DNA of 55,545 nucleotides from Halothiobacillus sp. (GCA_024636015.1 JAGXHU010000007.1:1-55545); one strand, 5' to 3'; counted from the first letter of the stretch, positions 28,501 to 38,452 are shown. The notes: a model not told the origin generated them from the sequence alone. Numbers and translations: made by a program.

Positions 28501-28934
28501 AGGGGCTGGCTGGTGCCTTGCGGCAACCGATCCATGTTGCGGGACAACTGGTTGTACAACAAAATCAGGCTGCGTTCTTCATTGCTGCCTACTTTGAATG
28601 CCACGGTCACAATGCCCACGTCATTCACGGCATAACCATAGGTGTGATCAACCCCCTTGATGCCAGCCATGATGGCTTCCAGAGGCTTCACGACCTGTTC
28701 CTGAATCTGCAGGGCGCTATTGCCCGCTCTCTGTACCAGGATTTGTGCCCCTGGAACCACGATTTCCGGGTTATACAAACGAGGTGTGATGAAGAATGCC
28801 ATCAACCCGAATAGGGTGAGGGCGATCATGATCAGTGCTGTGATTTTCGAGTGCAGGAAACCAAAGGCAAGCTTTCCGGCAAGGTTCAGATTGGCCGCTT
28901 TGGGCGCAGGGGTGGACTGGTTCTGTTCGCTCAT
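25596..28934 (-). CDS. RND efflux transporter permease subunit
   Basis: 1112 aa inner-membrane proton-driven pump (ACR_tran family), longer than AcrB (1049 aa). It has the RND layout: segment 1, a large periplasmic porter/docking domain, segments 2-6, a linker, segment 7, a second periplasmic domain, segments 8-12. Segment 4 reads SLGLLVDAAIVVIEN: D430 aligns with AcrB D407, but the next Asp (AcrB D408) is Ala, as in heavy-metal pumps such as CusA. Segment 10 reads GVVVRNSLLLIDF, with Arg 1008 where AcrB has K940. Segment 11 keeps the Arg and Thr (FRPILLTALA). A charged insert (KAKKQMAEREAHKDEPHKPD) lies in the central cytoplasmic linker. Start ATG overlaps the adaptor stop (ATGA). Substrate not predictable. 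Confidence 0.92.
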   Translation of the reverse strand: MSEQNQSTPAPKAANLNLAGKLAFGFLHSKITALIMIALTLFGLMAFFITPRLYNPEIVVPGAQILVQRAGNSALQIQEQVVKPLEAIMAGIKGVDHTYGYAVNDVGIVTVAFKVGSNEERSLILLYNQLSRNMDRLPQGTSQPLVKSIGITDVPVMTITLSSATMNGVALRTLGERVLNQLQSVPDVGNSQVIGGHREILSVEIDPQRLSSTGIALDTILKLLRASNVVLPGGDLVNNDTRTALRINAAFLNATELGEIIIGAHDQHPVFLRDVATIKLAPQENDQSSYFAYGPGNAEGYPAADAVPAVTLAIGKRAGANAVTVTQAVQKKLKIIEQQMVPKDVHVTITRDYGKRANDAVNLLMEHLMIAVLVVLIILFFFLGWREALIVTLTVPLTLFVVLGVGFVIGQTINRISLFALILSLGLLVDAAIVVIENIHRHIHEGTEKSFGDLLVRATNEIGNPTNIATIAVILAFVPMAFVTGMMGPFMLPIPINVPVAMVASLILAYIVVPWTAYRWLGGKAKKQMAEREAHKDEPHKPDWMQRLYVFIVRPLLGSRGLSLFFLLAVLGLMIASMIMPAWQFIRPSGMNGPLSAGGVSLKMLPEGNVSTFVMEIDTPAGTALEETRRVADGVGQVLGQSPYVTNYQTFVGRTAPLTFAGMVRGDMMRVGSNIAQIRVNLVPLHDRPDTEVVAAKIWHQLAAVRKQFKPAIVKLYLTPPGPPVRSQILARIHGPNYAELRTIAAQVKEKFNNVYGIINVDDSITATAPEYLIDINRQKAMQSGVVPAQVAQLIHEYVQGTTVGSLHESSSAEPIDIVLRLRPEDRASIQQIRDLTITGAQGKQIPVGSLVDIVKSSVDKPIMDRDQHPVVYVQGDLLGSSPVYATLTLNKWLDNMHLGNQVTLTTGNLGFVDTQPQDIQKYQLLWGGDMRLTLDVFRDLGAAFIVALVFIYLLLVAYYQSFMLPVIVMGAIPLTLVGIFPGHWLFDMPFNATSMIGFIALAGVVVRNSLLLIDFILDYRKQGFDLKESVITAGAVRFRPILLTALAIIFGSSVMISDPVFGGLAVSLIFGTLASTLLTLIVIPILYYFWQLDTQIRAHKRALKLEHAPIN

Positions 28935-30070
28935 GATGAAGATTTTTCTTGCGACGACACCGGGGCTGCTTCGATCAGTATGCCGTTTTGAAGCCGATCA
29001 TCGGCACGAGTGACCACTCGTTCACCCGGCTGCAAACCGGCCAGAATGACCTGCCGATCCTGCAGGATCTGGCCAGGTCGGACCATTCGGAACCACGCTC
29101 GATCATGCGCATCGACGACGAAAACACCCGCCAACCCTCCACGGTTGTGCAGGGCGGAGATCGGTATGGTGATACCCGGTTCATGGTCGACGACGACAGT
29201 GACTTCGACATAATTACCGCTTCGTACATCGATGTTATCGGGTATGCCGATCTTGACGGTGTGGGTGTGGCTGATCGGGTCGGTCGCCTCGACCATGCGT
29301 TCGACGGGGCCCTGGAACTGATGTTTGTTGCCGTTGAAGTCGGTATAGCGAATGGTAATCGGCTCGCCCACTTTGATGGTGGCAAATGCCTGGTTGTTCA
29401 GCTGCACTTCGACCTGTTTGCGCCCACCACCTTGCAGAACCATCAATGGCGCACTGGGGTAGGCCATCTGGCCGGCGTCGACCATTCGGCTGGTGATGGT
29501 GCCTGCAAATGGTGCGGTGATCTTGACATAGGTCAACTGGGCTTTGGCTTGTTCCAGAGCGGATTGCGCGGCTGTGTAGTTGCTTTGCGCGACCTTGTAG
29601 GCTGTTTGCATCTGTTCGAAAACTTGTTTCGGGACGGCGTTTTCCTGAAATAGGACGCGATAACGCTCATAGTTGGCCTTAGCGTTGTTCAAACCGGCCA
29701 GGGCCTTGCCAACACCGGCCTGGGCCTGCCCGATCGCACCGGTTACATCGGCAGAATCAATGGTCAGCAGGGTTTGTCCGGCCTTGACCACCTGGCCCTC
29801 ATGGACATCAACACTGTGCACATAGCCCATGACCCGAGAAGAAACCGACACCTGATCCGACGTGATGACGGAGCCAGGGAACGCCGCCACAACCGGTAAT
29901 GTCTGGCTGTGAACTTCGGTAATCTGGCCCTTAGTCTTTAGCTCGGTCGGGGCTGACGGGGATGCGTGGTTTGTGGTTTCGTCGTGTCCGCATCCGGCCA
30001 GGCTCAGTGCGAGCAGCAAAAGGGGGGCGAGACGCAACGCCTTCGGCAGGTTAGGGTTAGTGGCGGGCAT
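28931..30070 (-). CDS. RND efflux periplasmic adaptor (membrane-fusion lipoprotein)
   Basis: 379 aa. Signal peptide with lipobox LAGC (Cys 27), so it is anchored by lipid. The lipoyl half-motifs are GYVHSVDVHEGQVVKAGQTL and ITAPFAGTITSRMVDAGQMA, separated by a helical hairpin (about 105-165); beta-barrel and membrane-proximal domains follow (ITIPISALHNRGGLAGVFVV). ATG 30070 is chosen because it gives a clean lipoprotein signal and overlaps the TolC gene end by 14 bp; the frame upstream lies inside that gene. It links the RND pump to the TolC-type channel encoded upstream. Confidence 0.92.
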   Translation of the reverse strand: MPATNPNLPKALRLAPLLLLALSLAGCGHDETTNHASPSAPTELKTKGQITEVHSQTLPVVAAFPGSVITSDQVSVSSRVMGYVHSVDVHEGQVVKAGQTLLTIDSADVTGAIGQAQAGVGKALAGLNNAKANYERYRVLFQENAVPKQVFEQMQTAYKVAQSNYTAAQSALEQAKAQLTYVKITAPFAGTITSRMVDAGQMAYPSAPLMVLQGGGRKQVEVQLNNQAFATIKVGEPITIRYTDFNGNKHQFQGPVERMVEATDPISHTHTVKIGIPDNIDVRSGNYVEVTVVVDHEPGITIPISALHNRGGLAGVFVVDAHDRAWFRMVRPGQILQDRQVILAGLQPGERVVTRADDRLQNGILIEAAPVSSQEKSSS

Positions 30071-31628
30071 GACGGCTGGATACCTTGAGTGAGGGATTTG
30101 AGGCGTTGGTTTCGTGGAGCGGAACCGCACCGATGGCTTCCGGTTCCAGTTGACCGGTGGCCAACAAGAGGTTTGCCCGTTGCAGCACTAATTCATATTG
30201 AGCCTGGACAAACTCGGCGCGCGCTTTGTCGAGCTCGGCCTGGGTCTGCAACAGGTTGGTCATAGTCGATAGTCCCTGGGCATACCGCAATTTTTCAAGT
30301 CGCACGGCTTCATCGTTTTGGCCAATGGCGAGTTGCTTGACCTGCAGGCGCTGATCGGCGAGCCGGGCGGCGCGCCAGACTTCACCAACCTGGCTCAACA
30401 GCTGGTTCAGGGCGATTTGTTGTTGGGCCTGTGCGGCACTCAATCCCGCGACGGCTCGATCGACCTGGCCCGAACGCGCACCGAAGTCCAGCAAATTCCA
30501 GCTCATCACACCACCGATGGTATACGAGTCATTTTTCAGGCCGGGGTTGTGGCTGTTCCAATCCTGCTGCGCCACGAGATTGAACTGGGGTTTATAGATA
30601 GAGCGCGCCGCAGAAACACCGGATCGTGCGGCGTCGATTTGTTGGGTGAGCGCCTGGATTTGCGGATTGTGGTCAAGCGCGAGCGAGCGGGCTTCGGCAA
30701 GGGTGCCGCTGGGTGAAGCGATTTTTATCAACTCGTCGACAGTAAAAGGCTTACTTGCGTCCATACCCAGAATGACGCGCAGGCCATCATTGGCATTTGC
30801 CCGCTGATCCAGGGCCTGTTGATGACGGAGCTGTATGTCCCCCAAGTTGACCTGTGCGTGCAGCAAATCACTTTTTGAAACAACACCCTGCTTGTACAAT
30901 CGATCACTCAGGTTCATGTAGGATTGGGCTGCATCGACTGCCTCGCGGGTGACTTCGACAAAAGCCGTGGCGGCATCAATGCCCGCATAGGCCTGGACGA
31001 CCTGAAGAATCAGGTGCTGTCGGGCGGCAATGTCGCCGGATTGCGCTGCTTGCAGGTAGGCCTCCGCTTGGCGGCGCATCGCGCGGATTTTGCCCCCGTT
31101 ATAGATGGGTATCGACAGTTTCAGGGATGTTTGAAAGTTGTGGTACCAGCCCGGATGATTCAATTCATCGGGTGGGGTGCTGCTTGCCCCGGCAAGATTG
31201 CCGAAGTTCGGTCCGGCGTTCGCAAAGAATTGCTGCACGCCAAAATCGTTAAAGTTGGCATTCCCCTGATTAAGCTTCATGCCGAAGACATTGAGGGCAT
31301 TGTTCGAAGCCATGGCGCCGACGGTAAGATCGAGTTGGGGTAGTAGGTGTCCGTTTGCTTCCTGGATGGCACCTCGTGCCTGTGAAATTGCCGCCTGGGA
31401 CTGCTGCATAACGGGGTTCTGGTTCAGCGCCTGTTTGATGGCGTCCTGTATCGTCAATTCGGCTGCCGGGCTTGCCATGGGCGTCGGTATATTTAGGGTG
31501 TGGATTGCCTGTGGGGTATCAGCCAGGACGGATGCGCTGCTCAGCAAGGCGACCATTCCCCAGACGATACCGAATGAAAACCCCGCGGTGGGAAGATTCC
31601 ATTCGGGTGATGTTTCGTCTGTTGTCAT
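30057..31628 (-). CDS. TolC-family outer-membrane efflux channel
   Basis: 523 aa. N-terminal signal sequence (hydrophobic about 17-36, ending VLADTP), then two OEP repeats: LTIQDAIKQALNQNPVMQQS begins the first and LAEARSLALDHNPQIQALTQ the second. Each repeat predicts the long helices and two beta strands of TolC. ATG 31628 has AGGG upstream; a TTG at 31670 is the other option. It is the first gene of a three-gene operon with adaptor and RND pump, forming a complete tripartite exporter. It might also serve the YbhGFSR pump, which lacks its own channel; that is speculation. Confidence 0.93.
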   Translation of the reverse strand: MTTDETSPEWNLPTAGFSFGIVWGMVALLSSASVLADTPQAIHTLNIPTPMASPAAELTIQDAIKQALNQNPVMQQSQAAISQARGAIQEANGHLLPQLDLTVGAMASNNALNVFGMKLNQGNANFNDFGVQQFFANAGPNFGNLAGASSTPPDELNHPGWYHNFQTSLKLSIPIYNGGKIRAMRRQAEAYLQAAQSGDIAARQHLILQVVQAYAGIDAATAFVEVTREAVDAAQSYMNLSDRLYKQGVVSKSDLLHAQVNLGDIQLRHQQALDQRANANDGLRVILGMDASKPFTVDELIKIASPSGTLAEARSLALDHNPQIQALTQQIDAARSGVSAARSIYKPQFNLVAQQDWNSHNPGLKNDSYTIGGVMSWNLLDFGARSGQVDRAVAGLSAAQAQQQIALNQLLSQVGEVWRAARLADQRLQVKQLAIGQNDEAVRLEKLRYAQGLSTMTNLLQTQAELDKARAEFVQAQYELVLQRANLLLATGQLEPEAIGAVPLHETNASNPSLKVSSRHARH

Positions 31629-31709
31629 TGAAGCCCTGCCTGTTCGAAGAGTATTTTTACGGGTGACCAAGTATCTTTATACCGCTGTATCGCACGCTTG
31701 GCGTGAAAG

Positions 31710-31737
31710 ATTGTAATTAATTTACGCATACATACAA
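31710..31737 (-). promoter_or_regulatory. Candidate promoter of the RND efflux operon
   Basis: On the minus strand TTGTAT (31732-31737), 16 bp, TACAAT (31710-31715), 82 bp before the TolC-family start. It lies in the divergent region shared with truA. No regulator gene is adjacent. Confidence 0.4.
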
Positions 31738-31845
31738 GAAGTTTATAAGCATTTCCTAATATAGGCACCGTGAGCGGATCTGAAGGATCTTTGGGGATTT
31801 TGGTTAAGATGATCGTTCTTTGCACACTAGGAACGTTTCTCGATC

Positions 31846-32661
31846 ATGCCCCGCATTGCTCTTGCTGTTGAATATGATGGCTCACCCTACCATGGCTGGC
31901 AGCGCCAATCGGAAGTCGATTCGGTCCAAGCTCAACTGGAAACCGCCCTGTCGCGCGTGGCCAATGAACCGGTCGTGGTTGTCTGTGCGGGCCGGACGGA
32001 TAGGGGGGTTCATGCCACCTATCAGGTCGTTCATTTCGAAACCCCGGTCCAGCGTGCCGATCATGCCTGGTTGATGGGGGGGACTTTTTTTCTTCCGCCG
32101 GATATCACCCTGTTGTGGGCGCAGCTGGTGCCTGATGATTTTCATGCCCGATTCAGTGCCACCGCACGCAGCTATCGCTATGTCATCCTGAATCGGCAAA
32201 CACGGGCGGCATTGAATCGTGAGCGGGTGACTTGGTATCGTGCGTGGTTGGACGCCGATGCCATGCACGAAGCGGGTCAACATTTGTTAGGCAAGCATGA
32301 CTTCAGCAGTTTTCGCGCACGGGATTGTCAGGCGTTGAGCCCGGTTCGGACAATCGAATCGTTCAGCGTTCAGCGGCAGGGAGACTATCTCTACCTCGAT
32401 ATAACGGCGAATGCCTTTCTCCATCATATGGTCCGCAATATCGTCGGAACCCTGCTGCCGATCGGTACCGGTGAACAGATGCCTGAATCGATTCTCGCCG
32501 TACTGGAAGCGCGCCATCGATCGGTCGCGGGGATTACGGCACCTGCCGAGGGTCTTTACTTGGTGAATGTGCGGTACCCGGCGCATTTTGCCGTCCCGCC
32601 CCCGCGCAGTTTGCCGGTATTTTGGTCGCCGTTGGGCGAATTTCCACCGACAAGCTGCTAG
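31846..32661 (+). CDS. truA: tRNA pseudouridine synthase A
   Basis: 271 aa enzyme that makes pseudouridine at positions 38-40 of the anticodon arm. The catalytic Asp is D52 in AGRTDRGVHA. Other family blocks are EYDGSPYHGWQRQ at the N-terminus, FHARFSATARSYRYVI, and FLHHMVRNIVGTL near the C-terminus. Length equals E. coli TruA (270 aa). It begins the truA-trpF-trpB-trpA-accD-folC cluster; in Pseudomonas truA directly follows fimV, whereas here fimV is 12 kb away on the other strand. Confidence 0.96.
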   Translation: MPRIALAVEYDGSPYHGWQRQSEVDSVQAQLETALSRVANEPVVVVCAGRTDRGVHATYQVVHFETPVQRADHAWLMGGTFFLPPDITLLWAQLVPDDFHARFSATARSYRYVILNRQTRAALNRERVTWYRAWLDADAMHEAGQHLLGKHDFSSFRARDCQALSPVRTIESFSVQRQGDYLYLDITANAFLHHMVRNIVGTLLPIGTGEQMPESILAVLEARHRSVAGITAPAEGLYLVNVRYPAHFAVPPPRSLPVFWSPLGEFPPTSC

Positions 32662-32710
32662 AATTCGCGCTTCTTCTTCTGAACCCGATGTATCGGCATA
32701 CTCAAAAACC

Positions 32711-33397
32711 ATGCAGGCTGTGATTCCTCCGAACAATGCTCCGGCGCAGGTGCGAACCCGCGTGAAGATTTGTGGCTTGACGCGCGTCGAGGATATTCGG
32801 GCGGCGGTAAGTGCGGGTGCGGATGCGCTGGGTTTTGTGTTTGTCCCGGCGAGCCGTCGGGCGCTGACGATCGATCAGGCGCGGCTCTTGTTTGCTGAAT
32901 TGCCACCGTTCGTTCAATCGGTGGCGCTTTTCCTCGATCCCGATACATCCTGGGTTCAGGATGTCATTGAGGCGCTGGGTCCCGACCTGTTGCAATTCCA
33001 CGGTGCTGAAACTGGGATTTTTTGTCGCCAGTTTTCACGGCCTTATATCAAGGCCATCGGCACAGATTGGTTGACGGATTCGGGCTGTTGGTCGGATCTG
33101 GTTGCGGATCACTCGACCGCGCGTGGGTTTCTGCTCGACAGCCATGTGACGGGTGAACTCGGAGGGTCGGGCGCAACGTTTGATTGGTCGCATTGGCCTC
33201 AAATTGATGATCAGGGCCATCATCCACGACAACCCCTGATTCTGGCCGGCGGGCTGACGGCGCACAATGTGTCGACAGCCATTTCTGCCGTGCATCCCTA
33301 CGGCGTGGATGTGTCCAGTGGCGTGGAGTCCGCGCCCGGCATCAAAAGCGCAGAAAAAATCCAAGAATTTATGAGTAGAGTGAACCATGCAAACTAA
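32711..33397 (+). CDS. trpF: Phosphoribosylanthranilate isomerase
   Basis: 228 aa TIM-barrel enzyme of tryptophan synthesis. The first strand [20 protein letters not shown] holds the catalytic Cys; [14 protein letters not shown] and LLQFHGAE (phosphate/substrate strands) follow, with [12 protein letters not shown] and VDVSSGVE at the C-terminus. ATG 32711 is used; GTG codons further in are possible since the first 15 residues are poorly conserved. It overlaps trpB by 11 bp. Confidence 0.95.
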   Translation: MQAVIPPNNAPAQVRTRVKICGLTRVEDIRAAVSAGADALGFVFVPASRRALTIDQARLLFAELPPFVQSVALFLDPDTSWVQDVIEALGPDLLQFHGAETGIFCRQFSRPYIKAIGTDWLTDSGCWSDLVADHSTARGFLLDSHVTGELGGSGATFDWSHWPQIDDQGHHPRQPLILAGGLTAHNVSTAISAVHPYGVDVSSGVESAPGIKSAEKIQEFMSRVNHAN

Positions 33398-34634
33398 AGA
33401 CACGGTACCGACGACGCCTGCAGTGGAGCCGTCCGTCATTGATTTTACACAGTTTCCCGACGAACACGGCCGGTTTGGCGAATATGGCGGCAAATATGTG
33501 GCCGAAACCCTCATGGGTGCGATTCAGGAGTTGCAGGATGCCTATGAGCATTACCGCACTGATCCGGATTTCATCCGTGAATTCGAAACGGACCTGAAGG
33601 ACTACGTGGGACGGCCTTCCGCAATGTATCGCGCGGCCCGCATGAGTGATGCCTATGGGGCTGAAATCTGGTTCAAGCGCGAGGATCTGAATCATACCGG
33701 CGCGCACAAGATCAACAATGCGATCGGTCAGGCACTGCTGGCCAAGCGATTGGGCAAGACGCGCATCATCGCCGAGACCGGGGCAGGGCAGCATGGTGTG
33801 GCCACTGCCACCGTTGCGGCTCGTTTGGGGCTGGAGTGCGTGATCTATATGGGCGCCGAAGATGTGATTCGTCAGCAGCCCAATGTATATCGCATGAAAC
33901 TGCTCGGGGCCACGGTGGTACCGGTCGAATCCGGCACGCGAACACTCAAGGATGCATTGAACGAGGCCATGCGCGATTGGGTAACCAACGTCGACAATAC
34001 GTTCTACATCATTGGCACGGTCGCCGGTCCTCATCCTTATCCGCAGATGGTCCGGGATTTCCAGTCCGTCATCGGGCGTGAGGCCAAGGCCCAGATTCTG
34101 GAGAAGACCGGTCGTTTGCCGGATGCTATCGTTGCCTGTGTGGGCGGCGGATCGAATGCCATCGGCATTTTTCACGACTTTCTGGCTGATGAGTCGGTCG
34201 CCCTGTATGGGGCCGAGGCGGGGGGCGATGGCGTGGAAACCGGTCGTCATGCCGCACCGCTGACGGCGGGCCGGCCTGGTGTGTTGCACGGCAATCGCAC
34301 CTACTTGATGGAAGACGACAACGGCCAGATTATGGCCACCCATTCTATTTCCGCAGGGCTGGATTATCCGGGTGTGGGCCCCGAACATAGTTGGCTTAAG
34401 GATATCGGACGAGTGACCTACGATGCGATTACCGACGCCGAAGCAATGAGTGCCTTCCATGATGTGATGCGTTATGAAGGCATTATTCCTGCACTTGAGT
34501 CTTCACATGCGGTTGCCTATGCACGCAAACTGGCGGCTAAATACGGGGAGGGCAAGATTATCCTGGTGAATCTGTCCGGCCGTGGCGACAAGGACATCAA
34601 TACCGTGGCCAAGATGGAAGGAATTACCCTGTGA
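33387..34634 (+). CDS. trpB: Tryptophan synthase beta chain
   Basis: 415 aa PLP enzyme condensing indole with serine. The N-terminal block is [20 protein letters not shown]; the PLP lysine lies in [14 protein letters not shown]; the phosphate-binding loop is [12 protein letters not shown]; the cation and substrate loop is [10 protein letters not shown]. The C-terminal [10 protein letters not shown] is typical. Its stop overlaps the trpA GTG start (GTGA), matching the tight alpha-beta coupling of the complex. Confidence 0.98.
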   Translation: MQTKDTVPTTPAVEPSVIDFTQFPDEHGRFGEYGGKYVAETLMGAIQELQDAYEHYRTDPDFIREFETDLKDYVGRPSAMYRAARMSDAYGAEIWFKREDLNHTGAHKINNAIGQALLAKRLGKTRIIAETGAGQHGVATATVAARLGLECVIYMGAEDVIRQQPNVYRMKLLGATVVPVESGTRTLKDALNEAMRDWVTNVDNTFYIIGTVAGPHPYPQMVRDFQSVIGREAKAQILEKTGRLPDAIVACVGGGSNAIGIFHDFLADESVALYGAEAGGDGVETGRHAAPLTAGRPGVLHGNRTYLMEDDNGQIMATHSISAGLDYPGVGPEHSWLKDIGRVTYDAITDAEAMSAFHDVMRYEGIIPALESSHAVAYARKLAAKYGEGKIILVNLSGRGDKDINTVAKMEGITL

Positions 34635-35461
34635 GTCGTTTAACCCCTTTGTTTGCCCGGCTCAAGACTGAGAATCGCACTGCCCTGATTCCCTACATCA
34701 CGGCGGGTGATCCGGCGCCGGCCTATACCCTGGATTTGATGCATGCCCTGGTTGCCGGTGGCGCCGATGTCATTGAGCTGGGGGTGCCTTTTTCCGATCC
34801 CATGGCGGATGGGCCGGTGATTGCCTTGGCCCATGAGCGTGCGCTGGCCCATGGCGTCGGACTCAAAGATGTTCTGGATATCGTTCGTGCGTTTCGCAAA
34901 ACGGATCAACGAACGCCGGTTGTGTTGATGGGGTACCAAAATCCGATCGAAGCCATGGGGGTGAATGCGTTTGCCCGACATGCGGCTGAATCTGGCGTCG
35001 ATGGTGTGTTGACGGTGGATTTACCACCGGAAGAAGCTGAACCGACTGCTGCCGCCTATCGTGCCGCTCACATTGATCCTATTTTCCTAATTGCCCCGAC
35101 GACATCGCCCGAACGCGTACGTCTGATTGCGAAATTGGCATCCGGGTTTGTGTACTACGTGTCCCTCAAAGGGGTCACGGGTGCTCAGAATCTCGATATT
35201 GAGGCTCTGGATGCACGGTTGGCGATGATCCGCACGGATTGCAGTCTGCCGGTGGGCGTCGGATTCGGTATTCGAAATGCCGAGACAGCGCGCGCAGTGA
35301 GTCGCGTGGCTGATGCCGTGATCATAGGCAGTACGCTGGTGCAGCTGATTGCTGATCACCCGATTCAGGAACGACCATCGTCCACCTTGTTGGCTGAGGT
35401 TCGAGATTTCATCGTGGGCATTCGTCATGCCCTGGATGAATCGATTCCAACCAAGGCGTAA
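34631..35461 (+). CDS. trpA: Tryptophan synthase alpha chain
   Basis: 276 aa TIM-barrel enzyme releasing indole from indole-glycerol phosphate. The catalytic Glu and Asp lie in [29 protein letters not shown] is the phosphate loop, and [11 protein letters not shown] the late-barrel strand. The start is GTG at 34631, four bases inside trpB, so translation is coupled. It is followed by accD after 25 bp, as in many gammaproteobacteria. Confidence 0.97.
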   Translation: MSRLTPLFARLKTENRTALIPYITAGDPAPAYTLDLMHALVAGGADVIELGVPFSDPMADGPVIALAHERALAHGVGLKDVLDIVRAFRKTDQRTPVVLMGYQNPIEAMGVNAFARHAAESGVDGVLTVDLPPEEAEPTAAAYRAAHIDPIFLIAPTTSPERVRLIAKLASGFVYYVSLKGVTGAQNLDIEALDARLAMIRTDCSLPVGVGFGIRNAETARAVSRVADAVIIGSTLVQLIADHPIQERPSSTLLAEVRDFIVGIRHALDESIPTKA

Positions 35462-35486
35462 AACGGAACATTCTGGGGTTATCAAT

Positions 35487-36359
35487 ATGAATTGGTTAGA
35501 GAAATTATTGCCTTCACGGATTCGTATTCAGAGCACTGAAAAGCGCGGGGTGCCGGAAGGGCTCTGGGTCAAATGTGCCGGTTGCGATGCAGTGCTCTAT
35601 CGAGATGAATTAAAGCGCAATCAGCAGGTTTGTCCCACATGTGGCCACCATATGCGCATTGGCGTACGGGAACGCCTGGATTATTTTCTGGATGGGACTG
35701 CCCGCGAGGAATTGTTTACCGGTATCGCTCCGGTAGACATGCTGAAATTTCGTGATCAAAAAAAGTATCGTGATCGTCTGACAGCCAGCCAGAAATCGAC
35801 GGAAGAGACCGATGCCCTCATCGTAATGCGGGGCCGGCTGCAAAATATCCCCGTGACCGTTGCCGCCTTCAATTTCGCCTTTATGGGCGGATCGATGGGC
35901 TCGGTGGTTGGTGAAAAATTTGTTCGCGCTGTTCATGCCGCGATTGAGAAGCGGACGGCGCTAATTTGCTTTACGGCTTCCGGCGGCGCGCGAATGCAGG
36001 AAGCGTTGTTTTCGTTGATGCAAATGGCAAAGACATCGGCCGCACTTACCCGTTTGAGCAAGGCTGAACTACCCTTCATTGTGGTATTGACCGACCCGAC
36101 CATGGGCGGTGTTTCTGCCTCGTTGGCCATGTTGGGCGATGTGCAAATTGCCGAACCGAATGCCCTGATCGGTTTTGCCGGTCCGCGGGTTATTGAACAG
36201 ACCGTGCGTGAAACCCTGCCGGACGGTTTCCAGCGCAGTGAATTCCTGTTGGCACATGGTGCGATCGATCTGATTGTTCCCCGTCACGAATTACGTGAAA
36301 AAATTGCTGGCCTCATTGCCATGATGCAGCATCGTGATGCGCCGGCCCTCAAGGCCTGA
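35487..36359 (+). CDS. accD: Acetyl-CoA carboxylase carboxyltransferase subunit beta
   Basis: 290 aa subunit of acetyl-CoA carboxylase, first step of fatty-acid synthesis. The N-terminal four-Cys zinc finger is [12 protein letters not shown] and [10 protein letters not shown]. The crotonase-like core holds [31 protein letters not shown] and [13 protein letters not shown] 35487 (MNWLEKLLP) is the family start with GGGG upstream; the longer frame overlaps trpA. The gene partner accA is not in this window. Confidence 0.97.
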   Translation: MNWLEKLLPSRIRIQSTEKRGVPEGLWVKCAGCDAVLYRDELKRNQQVCPTCGHHMRIGVRERLDYFLDGTAREELFTGIAPVDMLKFRDQKKYRDRLTASQKSTEETDALIVMRGRLQNIPVTVAAFNFAFMGGSMGSVVGEKFVRAVHAAIEKRTALICFTASGGARMQEALFSLMQMAKTSAALTRLSKAELPFIVVLTDPTMGGVSASLAMLGDVQIAEPNALIGFAGPRVIEQTVRETLPDGFQRSEFLLAHGAIDLIVPRHELREKIAGLIAMMQHRDAPALKA

Positions 36360-37698
36360 GCCACTTCACTTGTCCGCTGCATCTTCCTGGCCCCTCGAAT
36401 TACCCACGGATCGCAATGACTTGAATTGCTGGCTCAGCTGGCTCGAGAATCGTGATCCCCACCGGATCGAACTCGGTCTGGAACGGGTTCGCTGCATCTG
36501 GCGGTCGCTCGTGTCGCAGGGCTATCAAGTGCCGTTTGTCATTACGGTCGCGGGTACCAATGGCAAGGGGTCATCTGTCGCCTTGCTCGAATCCATCCTT
36601 CGGGCCGAGACGTACCGGGTCGGGGCCTATACCTCGCCGCATGTGGTGTCGTTTACGGAACGGTTTCGAATTGATGGTTTGGATATCCGACCAGAACCGC
36701 TTGTGGCGGCGTTTGAAGTGCTTTTCAATCAGCCAGGTTCAGAAACGCTTACCTATTTCGAATGGGCCACATTGGCAGCCTTTATCGCGTTTTCTGCTGC
36801 CGAACTGGATGTCTGGATTCTCGAAGTCGGCCTGGGCGGACGCCTTGATGCCGTCAATGTGCTTGATGCGAATCTGGCGCTGATTACCGCTATCGGGCTG
36901 GACCACCAGGCTATTCTGGGGAACGATCGGGTCTCGATTGCACGTGAAAAGGCAGGTATTTTGCGTGCCGGTCAACCGGCGGTCTATATGGATGCGCAAC
37001 CTGAACAGACGATTGCTGACACGGGGCGATCAGTGGGCGCCGACTTATGGGTATCCGGCCATGAGTTTTCAATACAGACACAACCGGAATCTTGGTCGTT
37101 GAGTGTAAAAAGTGCTGTTAGCCATTGGCCGACCCCGCGACTTTTGGGCGCCCACCAGGTTCGCAATGCAGCGGGTGTTGTTGCGTTGCTACGACATCCA
37201 GGCAATCCGCTGCACATTTCGAATGAATCAATCAGGCAAGGTTTGTTGACGGCATCCGTGATCGGTCGGTTCGAACGCTGGGCGCTGGACGGGCGGCTCG
37301 TCACCCTGGATGTGGCTCATAATGAGGATTCTTTGACGGCCCTTCTTGAAAATATATCTAAAAACAGCATGTTATGTGATGGCTGTAAGCGTTATGCCGT
37401 GTTTTCTGCCTTGGCCGACAAGCCAATCGAGGCCATGGTTGCGCTTGGGATGCCGTTATTTGATGCATGGTTTCTAGCCGAGCTTGATGGGGCTCGTGCA
37501 GCGTCTGGTGAACGATTGCGTACGGCGGTGGTAAGCATGGGCGGGGAGGGGGTGTTCAATGAAAAGGGGATCGTTCATGCGTATAATCAGGCATTGGCTC
37601 GCAGTGCCGCTGGAGATCAGATCGTGATTTTCGGATCCTTCCTTACCGTGAGCCGTATTCGGCCCGAATTGAGCCGTACAGGAGCCCGTCTTGTCTGA
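36334..37698 (+). CDS. folC: Bifunctional dihydrofolate synthase / folylpolyglutamate synthase
   Basis: 454 aa Mur-ligase-like enzyme that adds glutamate to dihydropteroate and folates. ATP loop [17 protein letters not shown], then [29 protein letters not shown] and [14 protein letters not shown], all FolC signatures; [15 protein letters not shown] starts the C-terminal domain. Start uncertain: GTG 36334 (overlapping accD by 26 bp), ATG 36337 and TTG 36370 (10 bp after accD) are all possible; the first conserved block begins only at about residue 29. The stop overlaps the next gene start by 8 bp. Confidence 0.95.
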   Translation: MMRRPSRPEPLHLSAASSWPLELPTDRNDLNCWLSWLENRDPHRIELGLERVRCIWRSLVSQGYQVPFVITVAGTNGKGSSVALLESILRAETYRVGAYTSPHVVSFTERFRIDGLDIRPEPLVAAFEVLFNQPGSETLTYFEWATLAAFIAFSAAELDVWILEVGLGGRLDAVNVLDANLALITAIGLDHQAILGNDRVSIAREKAGILRAGQPAVYMDAQPEQTIADTGRSVGADLWVSGHEFSIQTQPESWSLSVKSAVSHWPTPRLLGAHQVRNAAGVVALLRHPGNPLHISNESIRQGLLTASVIGRFERWALDGRLVTLDVAHNEDSLTALLENISKNSMLCDGCKRYAVFSALADKPIEAMVALGMPLFDAWFLAELDGARAASGERLRTAVVSMGGEGVFNEKGIVHAYNQALARSAAGDQIVIFGSFLTVSRIRPELSRTGARLV

Positions 37699-38452
37699 AC
37701 AGGAAACGCAACAGAAAACGCCGAACCGCCTCCGCCAGCGGTTGCTGGGCGCACTGGTCGTGGTCGCACTCGCCGTTCTGATCTTGCCCCCTTGGATGGA
37801 TGGTGGCGGGTTGAAAACCCCGGCTGTGTTACCTGTTCCTCCGGCTCCGGTTGTTGCACAGCCAGCACAGGTCGCGGTCCCCAAACCGTCGCCAGAGCAA
37901 CAGGCGGCTTTGAAAAATCCCCCTGCATCCTTCCTGTCCGCCGAAGAACCAAAGCCTTCAGTGCCCACAGCCCCGGCGGACGGCGCGATACCTTCCGGTG
38001 TGCCGTTAACTCAGTCCGAAAGCTCAATGCCAACAGATTCTGCAGATGCGCCGACCAGCCCGTCCGCCCCGCCCGCGTCAACCGTCAAGGATCGGCAACC
38101 TTCATCTGCTTCAGTACCTCAGCCGTCGCCAAGCAAAATAGCACCTCCGGTTGAGTCGAAACCCCGGACGGAGGTGGCATCAGGTGCCGATACCTCGTCA
38201 GCAGCAAAACCTGCCAAGGGTGAGGAATGGGTAGTTCAACTGGGCAGTTTTTCTGATGAGTTGAACGCGCGTGGCTTGGCTAAATCCGTGAACGACGCAG
38301 GCTTCAAGGTGGATATCTATCCCTTGTTTGCTAAAAAGGGCACAGTTTGGCGCGTACGGGTTGGCCCGTTTGCCACGCGTGAACAGGCGGTTAAAACTAC
38401 CATGCAGCTTCGTGAGCGCCTGGGTAGAGACGGCCTCGTGATGCCGAAGTGA
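37691..38452 (+). CDS. dedD: SPOR-domain cell-division protein, DedD-like
   Basis: 253 aa. Short cytoplasmic N-terminus, one membrane helix (about 18-35: LLGALVVVALAVLILPPWM), a long Pro/Ala/Ser-rich periplasmic linker, and a C-terminal SPOR domain (about 177-250: EWVVQLGSFSDELNARGLAK, WRVRVGPFATREQA) that binds denuded peptidoglycan at the septum. Start is TTG 37691 with AGGAG 7 bp upstream. The folC-dedD-cvpA-purF order is the same as in E. coli. Confidence 0.92.
   Translation: MSEQETQQKTPNRLRQRLLGALVVVALAVLILPPWMDGGGLKTPAVLPVPPAPVVAQPAQVAVPKPSPEQQAALKNPPASFLSAEEPKPSVPTAPADGAIPSGVPLTQSESSMPTDSADAPTSPSAPPASTVKDRQPSSASVPQPSPSKIAPPVESKPRTEVASGADTSSAAKPAKGEEWVVQLGSFSDELNARGLAKSVNDAGFKVDIYPLFAKKGTVWRVRVGPFATREQAVKTTMQLRERLGRDGLVMPK

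Noticed and set aside
33369..34460. 363-codon open frame on the minus strand
   Set aside because: It is antisense to trpB, which is unambiguous; the product is a His/Arg/Ile-rich shadow with no recognisable domain.
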